A DNA stretch of 64,000 bases from a virus: positions 1 through 64,000 of the IMG/VR virus record IMGVR_UViG_3300010151_000010; one strand, written 5' to 3'. The first letter of the stretch is position 1. Every line of letters begins with the position of its first letter. Below are positions 23,001-29,105 of this stretch, one piece after another. Below the pieces are notes generated by a model. That model was not told the origin of the DNA and made no database searches. It was given only the letters and a program-made list of their open reading frames with translations. A program made the translations under genes and the position numbers.

Positions 23001-24867
23001 TGAAACTGCGACATGGACTTATGCAGGCGGTTCGGGACTTTCCAATGCGACTCATCCTACCACATATGTTGGAATTATGGAAAGACAGACCAATTTCACA
23101 GGAATGCTGGCTCAAGACCAAGCGGACTGGCAAGTGCGTTATAGCGACGGTAGAAGGATGACCAGACCCTTTGGGACTCCTGTGAGAACACTAACCAATA
23201 ACGCAGGAACTCAAAGAGACTGGTGGGGAGATGAAGTGGCTATGGACAAAACAAGCCTATCTGAGGCCTCTCAGTATTATCTGGTGGATTGGTGGGGCAA
23301 CGAGCGCGGAGAGGACGTAAGGCGTGCTCCAGTGCGTGGATTCGGCATCAGACCGGCATGGGACTGTGGTGACGCTTATGAGAACGACAGAAGGAATAGC
23401 AGAAGCCCATATCGGAGAATCTGGAATAACGCTAAACCGATTTTCAATATGAAGGGCGTGGCTGACTTATCTAACGGCAATGTGAGCGTGACGACTACGA
23501 TACCGAGATTTGGTGGCACAAACAACGATGTGAATCTACACGCAACTAATACAGGTCATGATTTGGTAGATGTATTTGCGCCAACTCACTCTATGCGTGT
23601 AGGAGATATGGGTAATGGTCGCGGTGTGCGTTATCCAACGCGATTTAATGAGGATGTGCTTACTGAACTTTCGGCTCCTATCCATAAAACGGGTGTAGTC
23701 TTGAGTCATAATACTGCTGAACCTCTCTTCGGAGATGGTTTGCTGAGACCCCGTAACGCTATACTGCAAGCCGATGAAGTCAAGAGGGGGATTAGTGCTA
23801 AATTAGCGATAGACAGTAATGGGTTACTGAAGCCAGAGGCTGTCGCAAGTGATAGAATTGAAGAGTTTGTAGGCGTTTCTCCTCACAAGGATGCAATATC
23901 GAGAACAAGTCCCAGAATTGGAATAGACGCCGAAGTGACTGAAGGAATAGAGCAAAACCACATTGCTATCAATACTGAGGCGCATAGTCTTCATACAGAC
24001 AGAAATGTAGGTCAGCGGGTCATTCTACACGGTGGATTCCAAGTTGGCACTAACACGATAGCCGACGTTGATTATACAGGTGGCGCATTTGGAAGGCAGA
24101 ATAATGGCTCTCCAGTAAGTGCAGTGCATCGCTATTCTCACACTAATGCATTCAGACCCTATGGCGGTTCCTATGTGTTAGATGCAAGTAATTATGCTGG
24201 GTTATTTGATGATACGAATTGGGGAGTGGCTTCATTGACGGGAAGTAATGATACGAGCAATCCATATCAAGATGCAGATGACTACACCTCAAAATCAGTG
24301 AGAAACAACGAAAAAGACAAGAATGTAAAGTTCTTACTTCGACCAATTAGAACCTTAGACTCTAAACATACAGAGGTATATCGCATTCATAATTCAATTG
24401 TTACTGGCACTCCTCAATACGACCAGAATTACCTTTTTGCATCGTCTGGTGGAAAATATGGTCTCTTTACGTATGAAGTTAGTAATGGAAGAGCAGCCAC
24501 TGGGAATCTGGCATCTGGAAGAAGCCTACCGGACGGCAATGGACCCTACTTGCCAGTATTCGTATTCGACCCCACAGGGGCTTTCACGACACCAACGAGT
24601 TTCGGTCCTAAACTACCCGGAACAGAAGTTTCTGGATTCGACAAGGAGAGTCTAAACTCAACAGTGAGTAGATTAGTCATTTCTGATAATACGCTACAAC
24701 ATCATCGTTCCGATGCTCCAAGAAGGCGGCAAGAAGAAGATACAGATGACGAAATGAAGCGAATGGACTTCTCTGTTAAGCCAAGATTTAGTCAAGCGTT
24801 GCATTCTAAGGGGCACAAAGGGGACATTTCATTTAGCATCACGGACCATAGTGGGGATGGAGCATGA
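8029..24867 (+). CDS. giant virion protein (5612 aa), LamG-like N-terminus
   Basis: One uninterrupted frame of 5612 residues (roughly 0.6 MDa), led by GTGATGAT before the ATG. Residues ~1-235 look like a LamG/concanavalin-type beta-sandwich (FDGVSDSIIIPEGQF; LVIEAWIMPDCGGTVIEKEG; IELYVNGSIVVSKD). The rest is beta-rich, Asn/Gly/Ser/His/Trp-rich and unlike any family I recognise. An aspartate-rich calcium-type loop (DIDGDGDAD) is near residue 2510. The C-terminus is charged (RRRQEEDTDDE). It lies between distal-tail-like and hub-like genes and its stop overlaps the next start (ATGA), so it is probably a baseplate, central-fibre or receptor-binding component. No protease, glycosidase or transmembrane segment was recognised. 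Confidence 0.7.
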   Translation: MTVIGRSNHAFFFDGVSDSIIIPEGQFTALGHKTLDGASDVRNILDESPHGHRTLTPSSGKFSNYLVIEAWIMPDCGGTVIEKEGQFKLTVGNVDTPGPAVFEVFLKDGVSTQRFQLSTATKQSTRYEGTVYPSSSYGGIHDSYNRFTGLTYDDATDLNRNHRPLLHVVAAVKSTAIELYVNGSIVVSKDIKDTNFTLAKSNAHVYVGGKGGQFRGVIEAVHLNGGLKNTHITGNTPLPDGSTQLLYRFEEPISPIEGIYNITNIATNGTQVGGQSVTISQITLSDAEATALAKKLTGLSTVSGNYAFTSSPYSNGDYEITQSTSSGTTMRKIPHVPYNILVNPGSINPNTKIPNQTPPERLRLHNINVDTNTCLVSSIHLDFAATPTSGIRGMLHTSRSTDVDNHFVVIGADLLIDSGTGKPYQPPHFSSQIVDRTGQMVIDEGIFESHGFVYSSRMATTTSDPDNPYAVVWPTSLDAAFQIGHSGRHTLNHVDGHEFLRILPRANDEIIDQQIDGSADIIDIMYDDAQKGVDKQISVNSRVDVYREAGNFKINDVVNSSTVTAAFNSYHNTSSPPAGKKKLIAIGGPNFDFTPFMLKGPVPAWKGTFNDETRKFHLRPSKESRVALLHVPQLSSTNVKFAPYVEIHYNAVDLTGASMSGTTQPLLMVEKTVPASDVATGGGSYIYDAIINAIGSGKTLYSPGGYIDIAAIAELSLNSLAMPHSMIGDVSEGYSADDELDDSLTPYRFTDGVGAVNFTPRADADSIQNSPPKVIVESVSSTGTHESVFNRIALNKVEQKVNLTDKGLYSRVEPHTTADSPSAGEFDTATASSSTPIHEVFDIIDNIEIVDSPTSDTRIIIQPSDRRRTNQLTNVKSLVSTSDDANTASLMYLMSRARVRSIEETEGEGQNFTTIRCIGLSEAATSRSINEIGRGSPDSHIVKEIEPNSPVVTVTLGGPGQGAMDTKPTNQPSILAHEPYSSRRAFAAMAHKLVANFSNGADVLHVKAINNESADMQSWGTYGFPRYGRVYLADGSSGKYDSKNGTTFTFSLGALGSGDFVSSSGVEYTSMARLLNATGFLKGETSGTPTLEGIFTVYNEPDFGEQSRIENGSTVNDRMFQSMSDVSHDYQLGTQYASTRALAEIPFFSHQFFDSGVGPDNGFKIHIDATHTAHTWNPSPVGRRLKDVMPADREAQSAYSHALANREYINSTFITKWDASNKRLYVNDINVFPDATTSTGTYRGVTTAYRYRKVWLGNGEWAWYSGVNTGDKYLTIVDAEYGHTSNFLDGLDVGTPVFAGGIGFDDTLSPLASDEFTPSSDFEGRSEYYYDAASVKTQGGNVDYGLRQYASAVEFKAGPESNPHAAHMETKRATTTVLSATEYSLGTLLKAIVITVPDEDFSKFPSLGYDEMQNMPIGTGTLRYSVQYDDGTNVFDYQYHGHLKKLPLSPTVDIPENGLVLVYLQTTPLYPASLNGKKITLAKKCRDVISSNMTTALTTTSQMHPLWSELNDNLMIDTNIVITAQAANSSAPYTIEITNQTGKNVNDLHGLNVKKDDILYYKTTANVIHKIGTVTKVTEALANDKQTITLSAATPIIPANAKLAVRIGDYEDKDAILNAKWLNPYAPGGLRNGDTVWANMSYNNPHAVEGLFAKSRGVLNEAQVWKEFNGGKGDLDTTNPRDSIPLENFLIGNTCLETARNYVQHVNRTVEENYKALGLTAAQAPTVAYVDPYLAEDGHARVLLYDTAHDREFVAFQDIHMQVQSSAQAAEIGWPKEVVEDGGTSRSRLDKITATYNGSGPSPWTTQIDVANGFLSQNPYIRGTQQSKFIESAYAHDLANRHTLDLLESSTYRDSPIASGVLINKPLNPTYYSAGYTGAMVVDGVDATTVYSVGDTLFSSVGAIAGLITAISPTSITVGGGIAVQLANNQNLQSNVNLTLPDDGRKIAGARLYGKAHGHHVHTGYSFGGTVSGLSVDNSVTSRTNDSVALYKVADGYHSFTRIPVDSFDTFTNELVRLRNGTTNCSFRDPSTFFDTPDGTRVIPAFLCLKGIRSTTLDLSSHEESRLQHLPQWKDMDFVRRLTIDCGEVAQKDGVVNTEAAAQEIVRLINQHAALNARYTDGSAHDPAPFWHTDNNDRGTHMGYIRAHIGREVQDLNGDTGYTVVIHSTVPGATGRNFCTWLDNSTGQHPYQPQFLIGHGGRWRNFWALPEEGEGENMHPAPLPLNKHGRPFAPITTLQQYITAEESGEEVRSVAEFEEDSVLRAVSDTVSGKNHNTINNESFSLKGSSSTLVKGLRVGSRATSRINFGGLVASGVPGWAPDAGIWGFGKIGDTKFNKRYGSSSVTSYSSHVPTVDKLSDAIGSGQLYGFRLKDNVGSESGLRFVYRKMGDSFANENTTLPSTIEEEVCVFFDDRDVAQGGFTVGNHMHGTGDATGRMDFGVLSIESSSWKGARWRGVHAPSIAAYVGTAVSGTKMTITFPAPFDAAFSDDKLGYLGFPRENGLIQISDIDGDGDADVGLTLSYTRRDGNVFYGITGLPSWTDTNYLITPVLNWTTLVTDELMAAVTAAAINAGREVNTEDGHIFDCTEMYAADGRTFGEWGVSENAVRIRAYNTQKPVIPLNEAFSATLHRDFGIQAAHLEFGEVKKVTRPTGTADWDFDTGSNYATSRAVTDALIDDSRGIDCGYIPYTLLQIRSFARGPHANTATPNLVDSKNTPVNINEWRENLKGIRYTRSSGDHILPHIDTPHSVLNMGWTAIPTTPNLVTDYAAGYPIGWTDAIAIDTGNSANIAVGDIVATNNGKVVGEVTVVNGTASFTIGGGTQTSLPDGSIINKRLTGSAGGVGWLTSATLGAAMFHFMIPAGNDSGNIPSFGEKKKVWLNEKDSLFAESKRGATSSTVLSWDIENAEGNITRDAPYWNNLLSLSNNRDFDGLRSIGSVFSEPVVYFRGGKSSSDHSVPLYFGGGFSGVTLDVNDGTNNDYSTFYTHPYANGPTGVAGIQNANEISTSFAMMDCNAMFAFFPGAALCNQHRGSINPPAFNRDNILSPDLGRGGSLYASTGEIKAKPVPLVLRFTHPTARYEDHVDGVDIDNKTTYIIFGPGQAFPFTQEVADAASGHNTLEPFSGRIIYTGNSWASVPSLGGSNNKFPNSIVNDQGKYRPHSKSYYNATAGFHWKAMVNWETPAGYCWKNSANSGSAGLFQRPEHGRMYGQLLNDDSIHNAEDFEQVHPKMHVPLIGYGITMGADTVFHMDGGFHAGGSWLDNQFTFNPVHPKKNTRITGGNSSSTWTRDNQIHPTAFRVAGPLMATIQDYIGSSTDFSIGNTKNEYILIDGTRCQNGEELATVVGAAINAFPGAGALKSMGGTHMPSMGNAMRQDRYGWVDLGTVGSYNHSTYPQYVESAVNASQTLLEQIPASGWLRVNTDDDSEGDSVDPGWAVYHSRDVIASGGDWKVRFHLAPNAIRGQTVFEYDTTWANHKASNANSNPTTLSGNLYVWSKAGIMQFNNEDVSARDHMTQVHFSGIVDAIDRTRPVGVAGWHGERYSYLNSLKISTSVTKNDSTTTATGYAAGLGAYHSMLGFSPYGSAGSVMSTYGTVPVVAPMRHSPESTPTINGAGDNLDTYITKASLYTNYTLDANGRTPANGQGYFKDTDTTDNSNQWAKPTNYEISTTLPKELSLPQGLYSNAFLVVSYNSESSLIAKFDRDAITATGDWLHVKGEGTDPIHYAGTTLWDERFHGQDRFIAPANAGPNVEALIVDNTTVPTIANALADNSSDAPFNGDVGTYFHGAVSDDLNLKNATPGRAKTGDLLFDLDYSVGSVLLESEDAERNVSDNHQDMDGTGYSYTASGNYPNEYWMGDVNAFDMYKNSAAKNFSVEHIVWKRMDGGNLSLPTINARGLGAVPWMTRVKNNTAYTTGEKLYGNVRFTFETTNSAMLPVLQAQELAHPELMRKHPYKMGNVLTIPNEEIQFQSITVTDDAGQTHKIEGGSPLGTIIRGFRTPENRGVEGNGPALANSGKTPNLKVQLPNPDSIPGNIVVRSGFDPLQAYQNETMGTGGMIHPDLGADTIGHLFDNSVVGPRKGPTYEDHNWERIDPITFDSEVGAWVNNEPLHTSYELHDRTLFFHVCKMGHSHTHRYPTIYSHTNGVVNDSVSVTQTLGANNWNAETGVLTIDGALNTEVFNAGFGTKEAKDGRKFLRVYNPITDEGVVCSYLAENDTTMEIVGDVDFTAFMAENTTTALKVVPSYYIPGGSTRFFASRRLRDHAEVSGNSPDMAHTRYFASDTIAYNAYSKPKMTPMPYPRMGHHFITPTMPMLPGHWAHPAYQSLYNRHLADYNMSVGFTDSARFDEHTTAINKKSGINNSMVTQYGGTESTSLQDNTHPMDAEINFSGINAAPSGPSDIHGGAFTLMFETGLKYDGYGVLASAGSLAGAVNKAGGHSIVLEAAANYTLAKHFPDPAEVGAYQIIIQPNLFNNQLVGFHNNITTELTSQQVNTVIGINESTAKGGLTLVLAKATQADVRGCEVFINEAMLDVNPDFGSQFTNTPPLMLHNAHGIQMTESPAFTRRGFPYSTMFSDSSPGHTLHIPWWSILHKNGVPASNFRKLSQYAPDDYFMYSRNGFGSIGNQQTINGYTSTYLDIYSKLQQIVSLNPKCIVESFNTGGTITVDNANLFPLTSHYAQEIEYTAKNGDIYSKPYTKRSGNDAANVNVPNTIYLAAKSGADNFWDNIYDGAELRLSHSYNTLSASKLLTDRKKSVFANILPDIVNGNRDTYSSHIPDAFLCMWHPNLGRPNTYFSDSRTTWGSVAVDKASYNSMPEHFETIHYHDFTHAMSAGPFDFLIMTPNISKTGETVAATTGTDHQAGGTDVMLSGFWPCGSRGGPHVSKLDLFSYASASWNVHNHSDGNPNFTSSDLREWVDSDDDGSYSVSSGITTAAMGSSRRKPYGYRNAIRQACNRPTYGLSPTRAVYEASPTGSGIKTLDYDAGPLVQTETATWTYAGGSGLSNATHPTTYVGIMERQTNFTGMLAQDQADWQVRYSDGRRMTRPFGTPVRTLTNNAGTQRDWWGDEVAMDKTSLSEASQYYLVDWWGNERGEDVRRAPVRGFGIRPAWDCGDAYENDRRNSRSPYRRIWNNAKPIFNMKGVADLSNGNVSVTTTIPRFGGTNNDVNLHATNTGHDLVDVFAPTHSMRVGDMGNGRGVRYPTRFNEDVLTELSAPIHKTGVVLSHNTAEPLFGDGLLRPRNAILQADEVKRGISAKLAIDSNGLLKPEAVASDRIEEFVGVSPHKDAISRTSPRIGIDAEVTEGIEQNHIAINTEAHSLHTDRNVGQRVILHGGFQVGTNTIADVDYTGGAFGRQNNGSPVSAVHRYSHTNAFRPYGGSYVLDASNYAGLFDDTNWGVASLTGSNDTSNPYQDADDYTSKSVRNNEKDKNVKFLLRPIRTLDSKHTEVYRIHNSIVTGTPQYDQNYLFASSGGKYGLFTYEVSNGRAATGNLASGRSLPDGNGPYLPVFVFDPTGAFTTPTSFGPKLPGTEVSGFDKESLNSTVSRLVISDNTLQHHRSDAPRRRQEEDTDDEMKRMDFSVKPRFSQALHSKGHKGDISFSITDHSGDGA

Positions 24868-26309
24868 CGCTAATACAATCTTCCGTTGGTCGTTTCGATA
24901 CCACTCTTACTTCAGTAATGAACGATGTTAGACAGCCCGTATTCGTAGATAACGCAGTTCATTATGCTAAGATTCAGCCTCAAAGTAGCAATAAGAGCAA
25001 AATTACAATTGAGACAAGGAATGCTCAGAACTACGATTTAGCGACAGAAAAGACCTACACATTTGTAGAATCAGAATCTGGTATGCATATCACTCATAAC
25101 GAAACAGATGGGCATTCATTGAAAGGCACTATCTGGACAGGAAAAGGGAAAGACACGCCTACATCTCTGATGTATGGTGTGAATAAGCCGTCGAATAGAA
25201 TCATAGGAGGTAGTAATGAAAGTACGACTTCTGGAGTAAGGGTGAATGTAAGGAACCTGAAAGGTAACACATTGAAGGATTTAGGATTCAATGAAGAAAC
25301 ACTGCGCTTTGGTCAAATTATAGATGTGGGGTTGAGAACAACGGATTTGGCAATGAAACTGGGTAATTCTATCACTGGCACCGTCACTGCTGTGACGATA
25401 GGCGATTCGCCTACAATAGCGAACTTGGGTAAAAATAGAAGAAAGGTAAGCAATACGTATCTTGCTGCAGATTTCAATGGTGTTAATCTGCTATCTGCAT
25501 TGAGATTCATCTCTCGTCATGATAACAGGATTTCGATATTCAATCGCTATGGCGCGCTACAATACGTGCCATTCAACTTTTCAAACGGAATTAAACAACT
25601 AAACCCGCAATTTAGAAGTGGAAGTGAAGATAAGAGTCCAGTGGAAAATACAGAGAATCGAATTACTGTTCAAGGCGAGGCCATTGCTCTGAATGAGAAA
25701 TTGATACTCACTATGGACGATGGCGCAAGACAGCAGGGTAAGTTCGATACGGACATTCTCGAAAACACCACACCAATATACGATGCGTCGATAAGCAGTG
25801 TGCAGAGTGCAAAGAAGGTCGCAAGACAGATATTGAAGGCAAACTCAATTATGAGAGGGGCTATTGTAACAAATGGACATCCAGATGCTTGGGATTTGAG
25901 ACCGGGTAGTGTAGTTGAATACGGCAACAATATGTATGTAGTAATGGAATCAAAGCATAAGTTGAGCGATAGGATGAGTGATTTCACATTCTTAACATTA
26001 GATACTGGCATAGAGGGCGTATTGCAGAGTATCACGAAAGGCAGCATCTCAAGAGGCTCAATTGAGAATCCAGATAAGAGTAGTCAGATTGTGGATGAGA
26101 ATCTTTCCTTCTTTGATTCATTGGATGTTTTCATAACGCCGATAATCACATTAAGACAAGTGTCGTCTTCTGGCCTCATAATTGGAAAAAATGCAAATAG
26201 AAGAGGGGTTGGAGGCGCAAACACCATCAATGATGGCATTACAACATATACCATCAAGCCTACAGGCTTGAACAAGAGTGCCGTAGTAATCATGCGAGGT
26301 GAAAGTTAA
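24864..26309 (+). CDS. probable baseplate hub / tail-associated protein
   Basis: The 481-residue protein starts in an ATGA overlap with the giant gene. The C-terminal half contains a hub-like segment: an A-x-x-IL-type helix (SAKKVARQILKANSIM) followed by GHPDAWDLRPGSVVEYGNNMY, resembling the carbohydrate-module-like domains of phage hub proteins (gp27 or gpJ type). The middle has NGVNLLSALRFISRHDN and a beta-rich region. The order giant protein, hub, small protein, fibres is reasonable for a baseplate. The assignment rests on pattern and position. Confidence 0.5.
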   Translation: MTLIQSSVGRFDTTLTSVMNDVRQPVFVDNAVHYAKIQPQSSNKSKITIETRNAQNYDLATEKTYTFVESESGMHITHNETDGHSLKGTIWTGKGKDTPTSLMYGVNKPSNRIIGGSNESTTSGVRVNVRNLKGNTLKDLGFNEETLRFGQIIDVGLRTTDLAMKLGNSITGTVTAVTIGDSPTIANLGKNRRKVSNTYLAADFNGVNLLSALRFISRHDNRISIFNRYGALQYVPFNFSNGIKQLNPQFRSGSEDKSPVENTENRITVQGEAIALNEKLILTMDDGARQQGKFDTDILENTTPIYDASISSVQSAKKVARQILKANSIMRGAIVTNGHPDAWDLRPGSVVEYGNNMYVVMESKHKLSDRMSDFTFLTLDTGIEGVLQSITKGSISRGSIENPDKSSQIVDENLSFFDSLDVFITPIITLRQVSSSGLIIGKNANRRGVGGANTINDGITTYTIKPTGLNKSAVVIMRGES

Positions 26310-26653
26310 TGCCAGCGAACGACCATTTGAAGAGATTGATGATTGATACGATTGCATCGAACATCAATGAGATGGTAATAGGATTCGATGGTACTCCGGC
26401 AACATCCAGTGATGGCTCTGCAGGTCGTCCTGCCGTTACCATCATTCCAACGGTAAAAGTGATTGATAATGCGACGCTTCTTGTCGAAGGAACACTCAGC
26501 ACAGCCGATACATTCGATGAGACTTTGAAGGAAGTCTATGTCCAGTTACGCGGAGCGAGCGGTTTCACACCCATCACAAGGCATGTTTTCAGGCCAATAG
26601 TGAAAAGTGCAAATAACGAAATGAAGATTCAATTAGTAGTAGAGGTGAAGTGA
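26309..26653 (+). CDS. small baseplate/fibre-linked protein
   Basis: The 114-residue protein starts in TAATG overlap with the hub-like gene. An N-terminal helix (HLKRLMIDTIASNINEMVIG) is followed by beta strands (VTIIPTVKVIDNATLLVEG) and a strand-rich end (NEMKIQLVVEVK). It is probably a small baseplate or fibre-connector subunit given its neighbours. No family recognised. Confidence 0.5.
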   Translation: MPANDHLKRLMIDTIASNINEMVIGFDGTPATSSDGSAGRPAVTIIPTVKVIDNATLLVEGTLSTADTFDETLKEVYVQLRGASGFTPITRHVFRPIVKSANNEMKIQLVVEVK

Positions 26654-26657
26654 GTAA

Positions 26658-29093
26658 ATGGGCGATAATGCGAAATCTGGACATACAACGGGTCTAACAG
26701 ATGGAGACTACATACTCTCTCCATCTTTTACTAATCTCTATGAGGGGCTTCATGGTAATGGAATCTTAGCATTAGAAGACGGGGCAGTAGGAGACGGTGA
26801 TAGAAATACACCTGCGGATATGCCCGGCGCTATTTCTGCTTCAACCAATGTATTGACGATTAAGGGTGGGTATGCTGTCATTGATGGCATCGTAGTAGCA
26901 TTCGGAGGAGGGTACGATAGCAATGCACCCGATGATTATACAGTAACGCTTGAAGATAGTCGTATAGAGGGGAACCAATCTGCCTTAACAACTGGTCAGT
27001 CTGTCCTTTTGGTAGTCTATGTCTGCTCTGATGGAGGTAGTACGAAGAAGAACATCTATGTAGAAATGGGCACTCCTGTGTCAAGCGGTTATCCTGTAAC
27101 TCCAGAAGGATTCCTTTCCGACCCCAATAGTTCACTCGTGTCTAAGCAAACTACGGTTCTTGGGATAGTGAAATGTGTTTATTCCAGTGGCACAGGCGAT
27201 TTGGATATGACTACAGCCGGAGGAGAGATACTCGATAGGCGAACATTCCTTCGTCCATCGCCAATTTACATGACTCCCGTAAGCACAGGCGCAGTAGGAG
27301 CCACTGTTACGGATTCAAATCGCGTTGATATGCATACTGACTTAGATGGTATTCACGGAGGTGGAGATGAAAATGGCGCACTGACTAACAGCGAGTTAGG
27401 CGCTCTATGGATGTCTTACAGTAATGCTGGGGATAACGTGCTTTACTTCAGCGGTAAGCAGGGCGGTGCACGAAGGTCATACAGACTCGGTCCAGACAAA
27501 CTCAGCACGAGCAATGCTTCGCAGACTTTCAGATTCGATGGGCCAAACTTCTTTCATGCTACGCCTACTGGTAACATCACACTAACGCCAAGTGGCACAT
27601 TTCCTCCAAGTCATACGGTGACAGTAAACAACGCTGCTTCTGCTACTCACAATATAGCATTCGACCCGTCTGGTATCAATTCCACCGTTGGTCCTGCGTC
27701 AGCAGCAGTATTTGCATACAACGGCAGCGCATGGGTCAAGATATTCGCATCAAGTAGTAGTTCGAGCGCTTCGGGTGGCTCTACTGGTGATGTTCAATAT
27801 AATGATGGGTCAAGCGGATTCTCTGGCGAAGGGGTATTCACCTACAATGCTGGAACGAACACTCTTACTGTAGGCGTAGTATCAACAGCAGGCCTCATTA
27901 GTGCGCCTACGGGTGTGCAATTTGGCACTGGCACGGCTACTAATCCGGGTTCAGCAACTACGCTATGGCGCGATTCCGATGATTCAAGATTATACTTCAA
28001 TACCTCAAAGGTGCTTCTTGATGGGGATTCCATAGCCACCAATTTGAATGCTCTTTCTGCTGCTGCTGTGGATGTCGCCGCCGATTCGATTGGATTCATT
28101 GACGCTAACGACTCAAATAATTCCAAGAAAGAATCTATCGCTGATTTGGCTACTGCTATGGCTGGCACAGGCATTTCAGCATCCAGTGGTGTTTTGAATC
28201 TCGATGCCGCCCAAACGGGCATTACGTCAATAGGTCCAGCGAGTGGAACGCTTACTGTAAGCGACGACCTCACAGTCACTGGTGATTTAATTGTCAGTGG
28301 AGCGACTACTACATTGAACGTGGCTACGATAGACGTGGCGGATAAAAACATCAATCTCGGTAGTGGCTTAGGAAACGACGCTGCCGTAGATGGAGGAGGT
28401 ATCACTCTTGAATCATCGAGTGGCACTGGGGATAAGACGATAGCATGGGTTGATGCCAATGATGCTTGGACATTCAATCAGCATATTTACCCAAGTGCAG
28501 ATAGTGCGCTGAACTTAGGTTCTAACACCATCAGATTCGCCACTGGGTATCTCGATGCACTTACTACTGGCACCATCACTGGAAGCGGAGATGTTACAAT
28601 CGACACGAATGTGCTCAAAGTAGATACTGCCGGAGATAAAGTCGGTATACTCCAAGCCTCCCCAGAGGCCACATTCCAAGTAAAGGAGACTGGTTTTGGA
28701 TACGGTAGTGGGACTCTTGCAGCAGGTTCTAACAATGGCTCCACAGTAGTCAATGATGGGACTTCATCTACTGGAATCGTACTCTTTCATAGTCAGAAGT
28801 TCAGAGCAGGAAAACTGCTTGTCGAAGTGGCTAATGAGGGAGATGACCCTGATTTCTCTACTGGTAGAATATACGAAACTGCAGAAATGGTCATCACACA
28901 CAATGGGCGGTCAAATGCGGCTGCTACAGAAGCATATCTCACTACATATGGCGTAGTTACAAGCGGCGGAGGCACACTCCAAGGCGCATATAACGTCGCT
29001 ATCGTGAGTGGAAATGTTGAATTACAGGTTACACCTACGGTGAGCAGCGATGACATCACCGTGCGCGTCTCTTGGCAAGCAATGACAATATGA
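26658..29093 (+). CDS. fibre-like virion protein with baseplate-type N-terminus
   Basis: The 811-residue protein starts at ATG 26658 after GTGAGTAA. Residues 1-200 (GDYILSPSFTNLYEGLHGNG; GGYAVIDGIVVAFGG) resemble a baseplate-attachment domain. Around residues 360-400 a Ser/Gly-rich linker leads into repeated beta modules. One module (TIDVADKNINLGSGLGNDAA, then VDGGGITLES) occurs again, about two-thirds identical, in the next gene. The C-terminal ~150 residues form a separate beta domain. Probable receptor-binding fibre or its baseplate-proximal part. Confidence 0.55.
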   Translation: MGDNAKSGHTTGLTDGDYILSPSFTNLYEGLHGNGILALEDGAVGDGDRNTPADMPGAISASTNVLTIKGGYAVIDGIVVAFGGGYDSNAPDDYTVTLEDSRIEGNQSALTTGQSVLLVVYVCSDGGSTKKNIYVEMGTPVSSGYPVTPEGFLSDPNSSLVSKQTTVLGIVKCVYSSGTGDLDMTTAGGEILDRRTFLRPSPIYMTPVSTGAVGATVTDSNRVDMHTDLDGIHGGGDENGALTNSELGALWMSYSNAGDNVLYFSGKQGGARRSYRLGPDKLSTSNASQTFRFDGPNFFHATPTGNITLTPSGTFPPSHTVTVNNAASATHNIAFDPSGINSTVGPASAAVFAYNGSAWVKIFASSSSSSASGGSTGDVQYNDGSSGFSGEGVFTYNAGTNTLTVGVVSTAGLISAPTGVQFGTGTATNPGSATTLWRDSDDSRLYFNTSKVLLDGDSIATNLNALSAAAVDVAADSIGFIDANDSNNSKKESIADLATAMAGTGISASSGVLNLDAAQTGITSIGPASGTLTVSDDLTVTGDLIVSGATTTLNVATIDVADKNINLGSGLGNDAAVDGGGITLESSSGTGDKTIAWVDANDAWTFNQHIYPSADSALNLGSNTIRFATGYLDALTTGTITGSGDVTIDTNVLKVDTAGDKVGILQASPEATFQVKETGFGYGSGTLAAGSNNGSTVVNDGTSSTGIVLFHSQKFRAGKLLVEVANEGDDPDFSTGRIYETAEMVITHNGRSNAAATEAYLTTYGVVTSGGGTLQGAYNVAIVSGNVELQVTPTVSSDDITVRVSWQAMTI

Positions 29094-29105
29094 GAGGGAT
29101 AGAAA

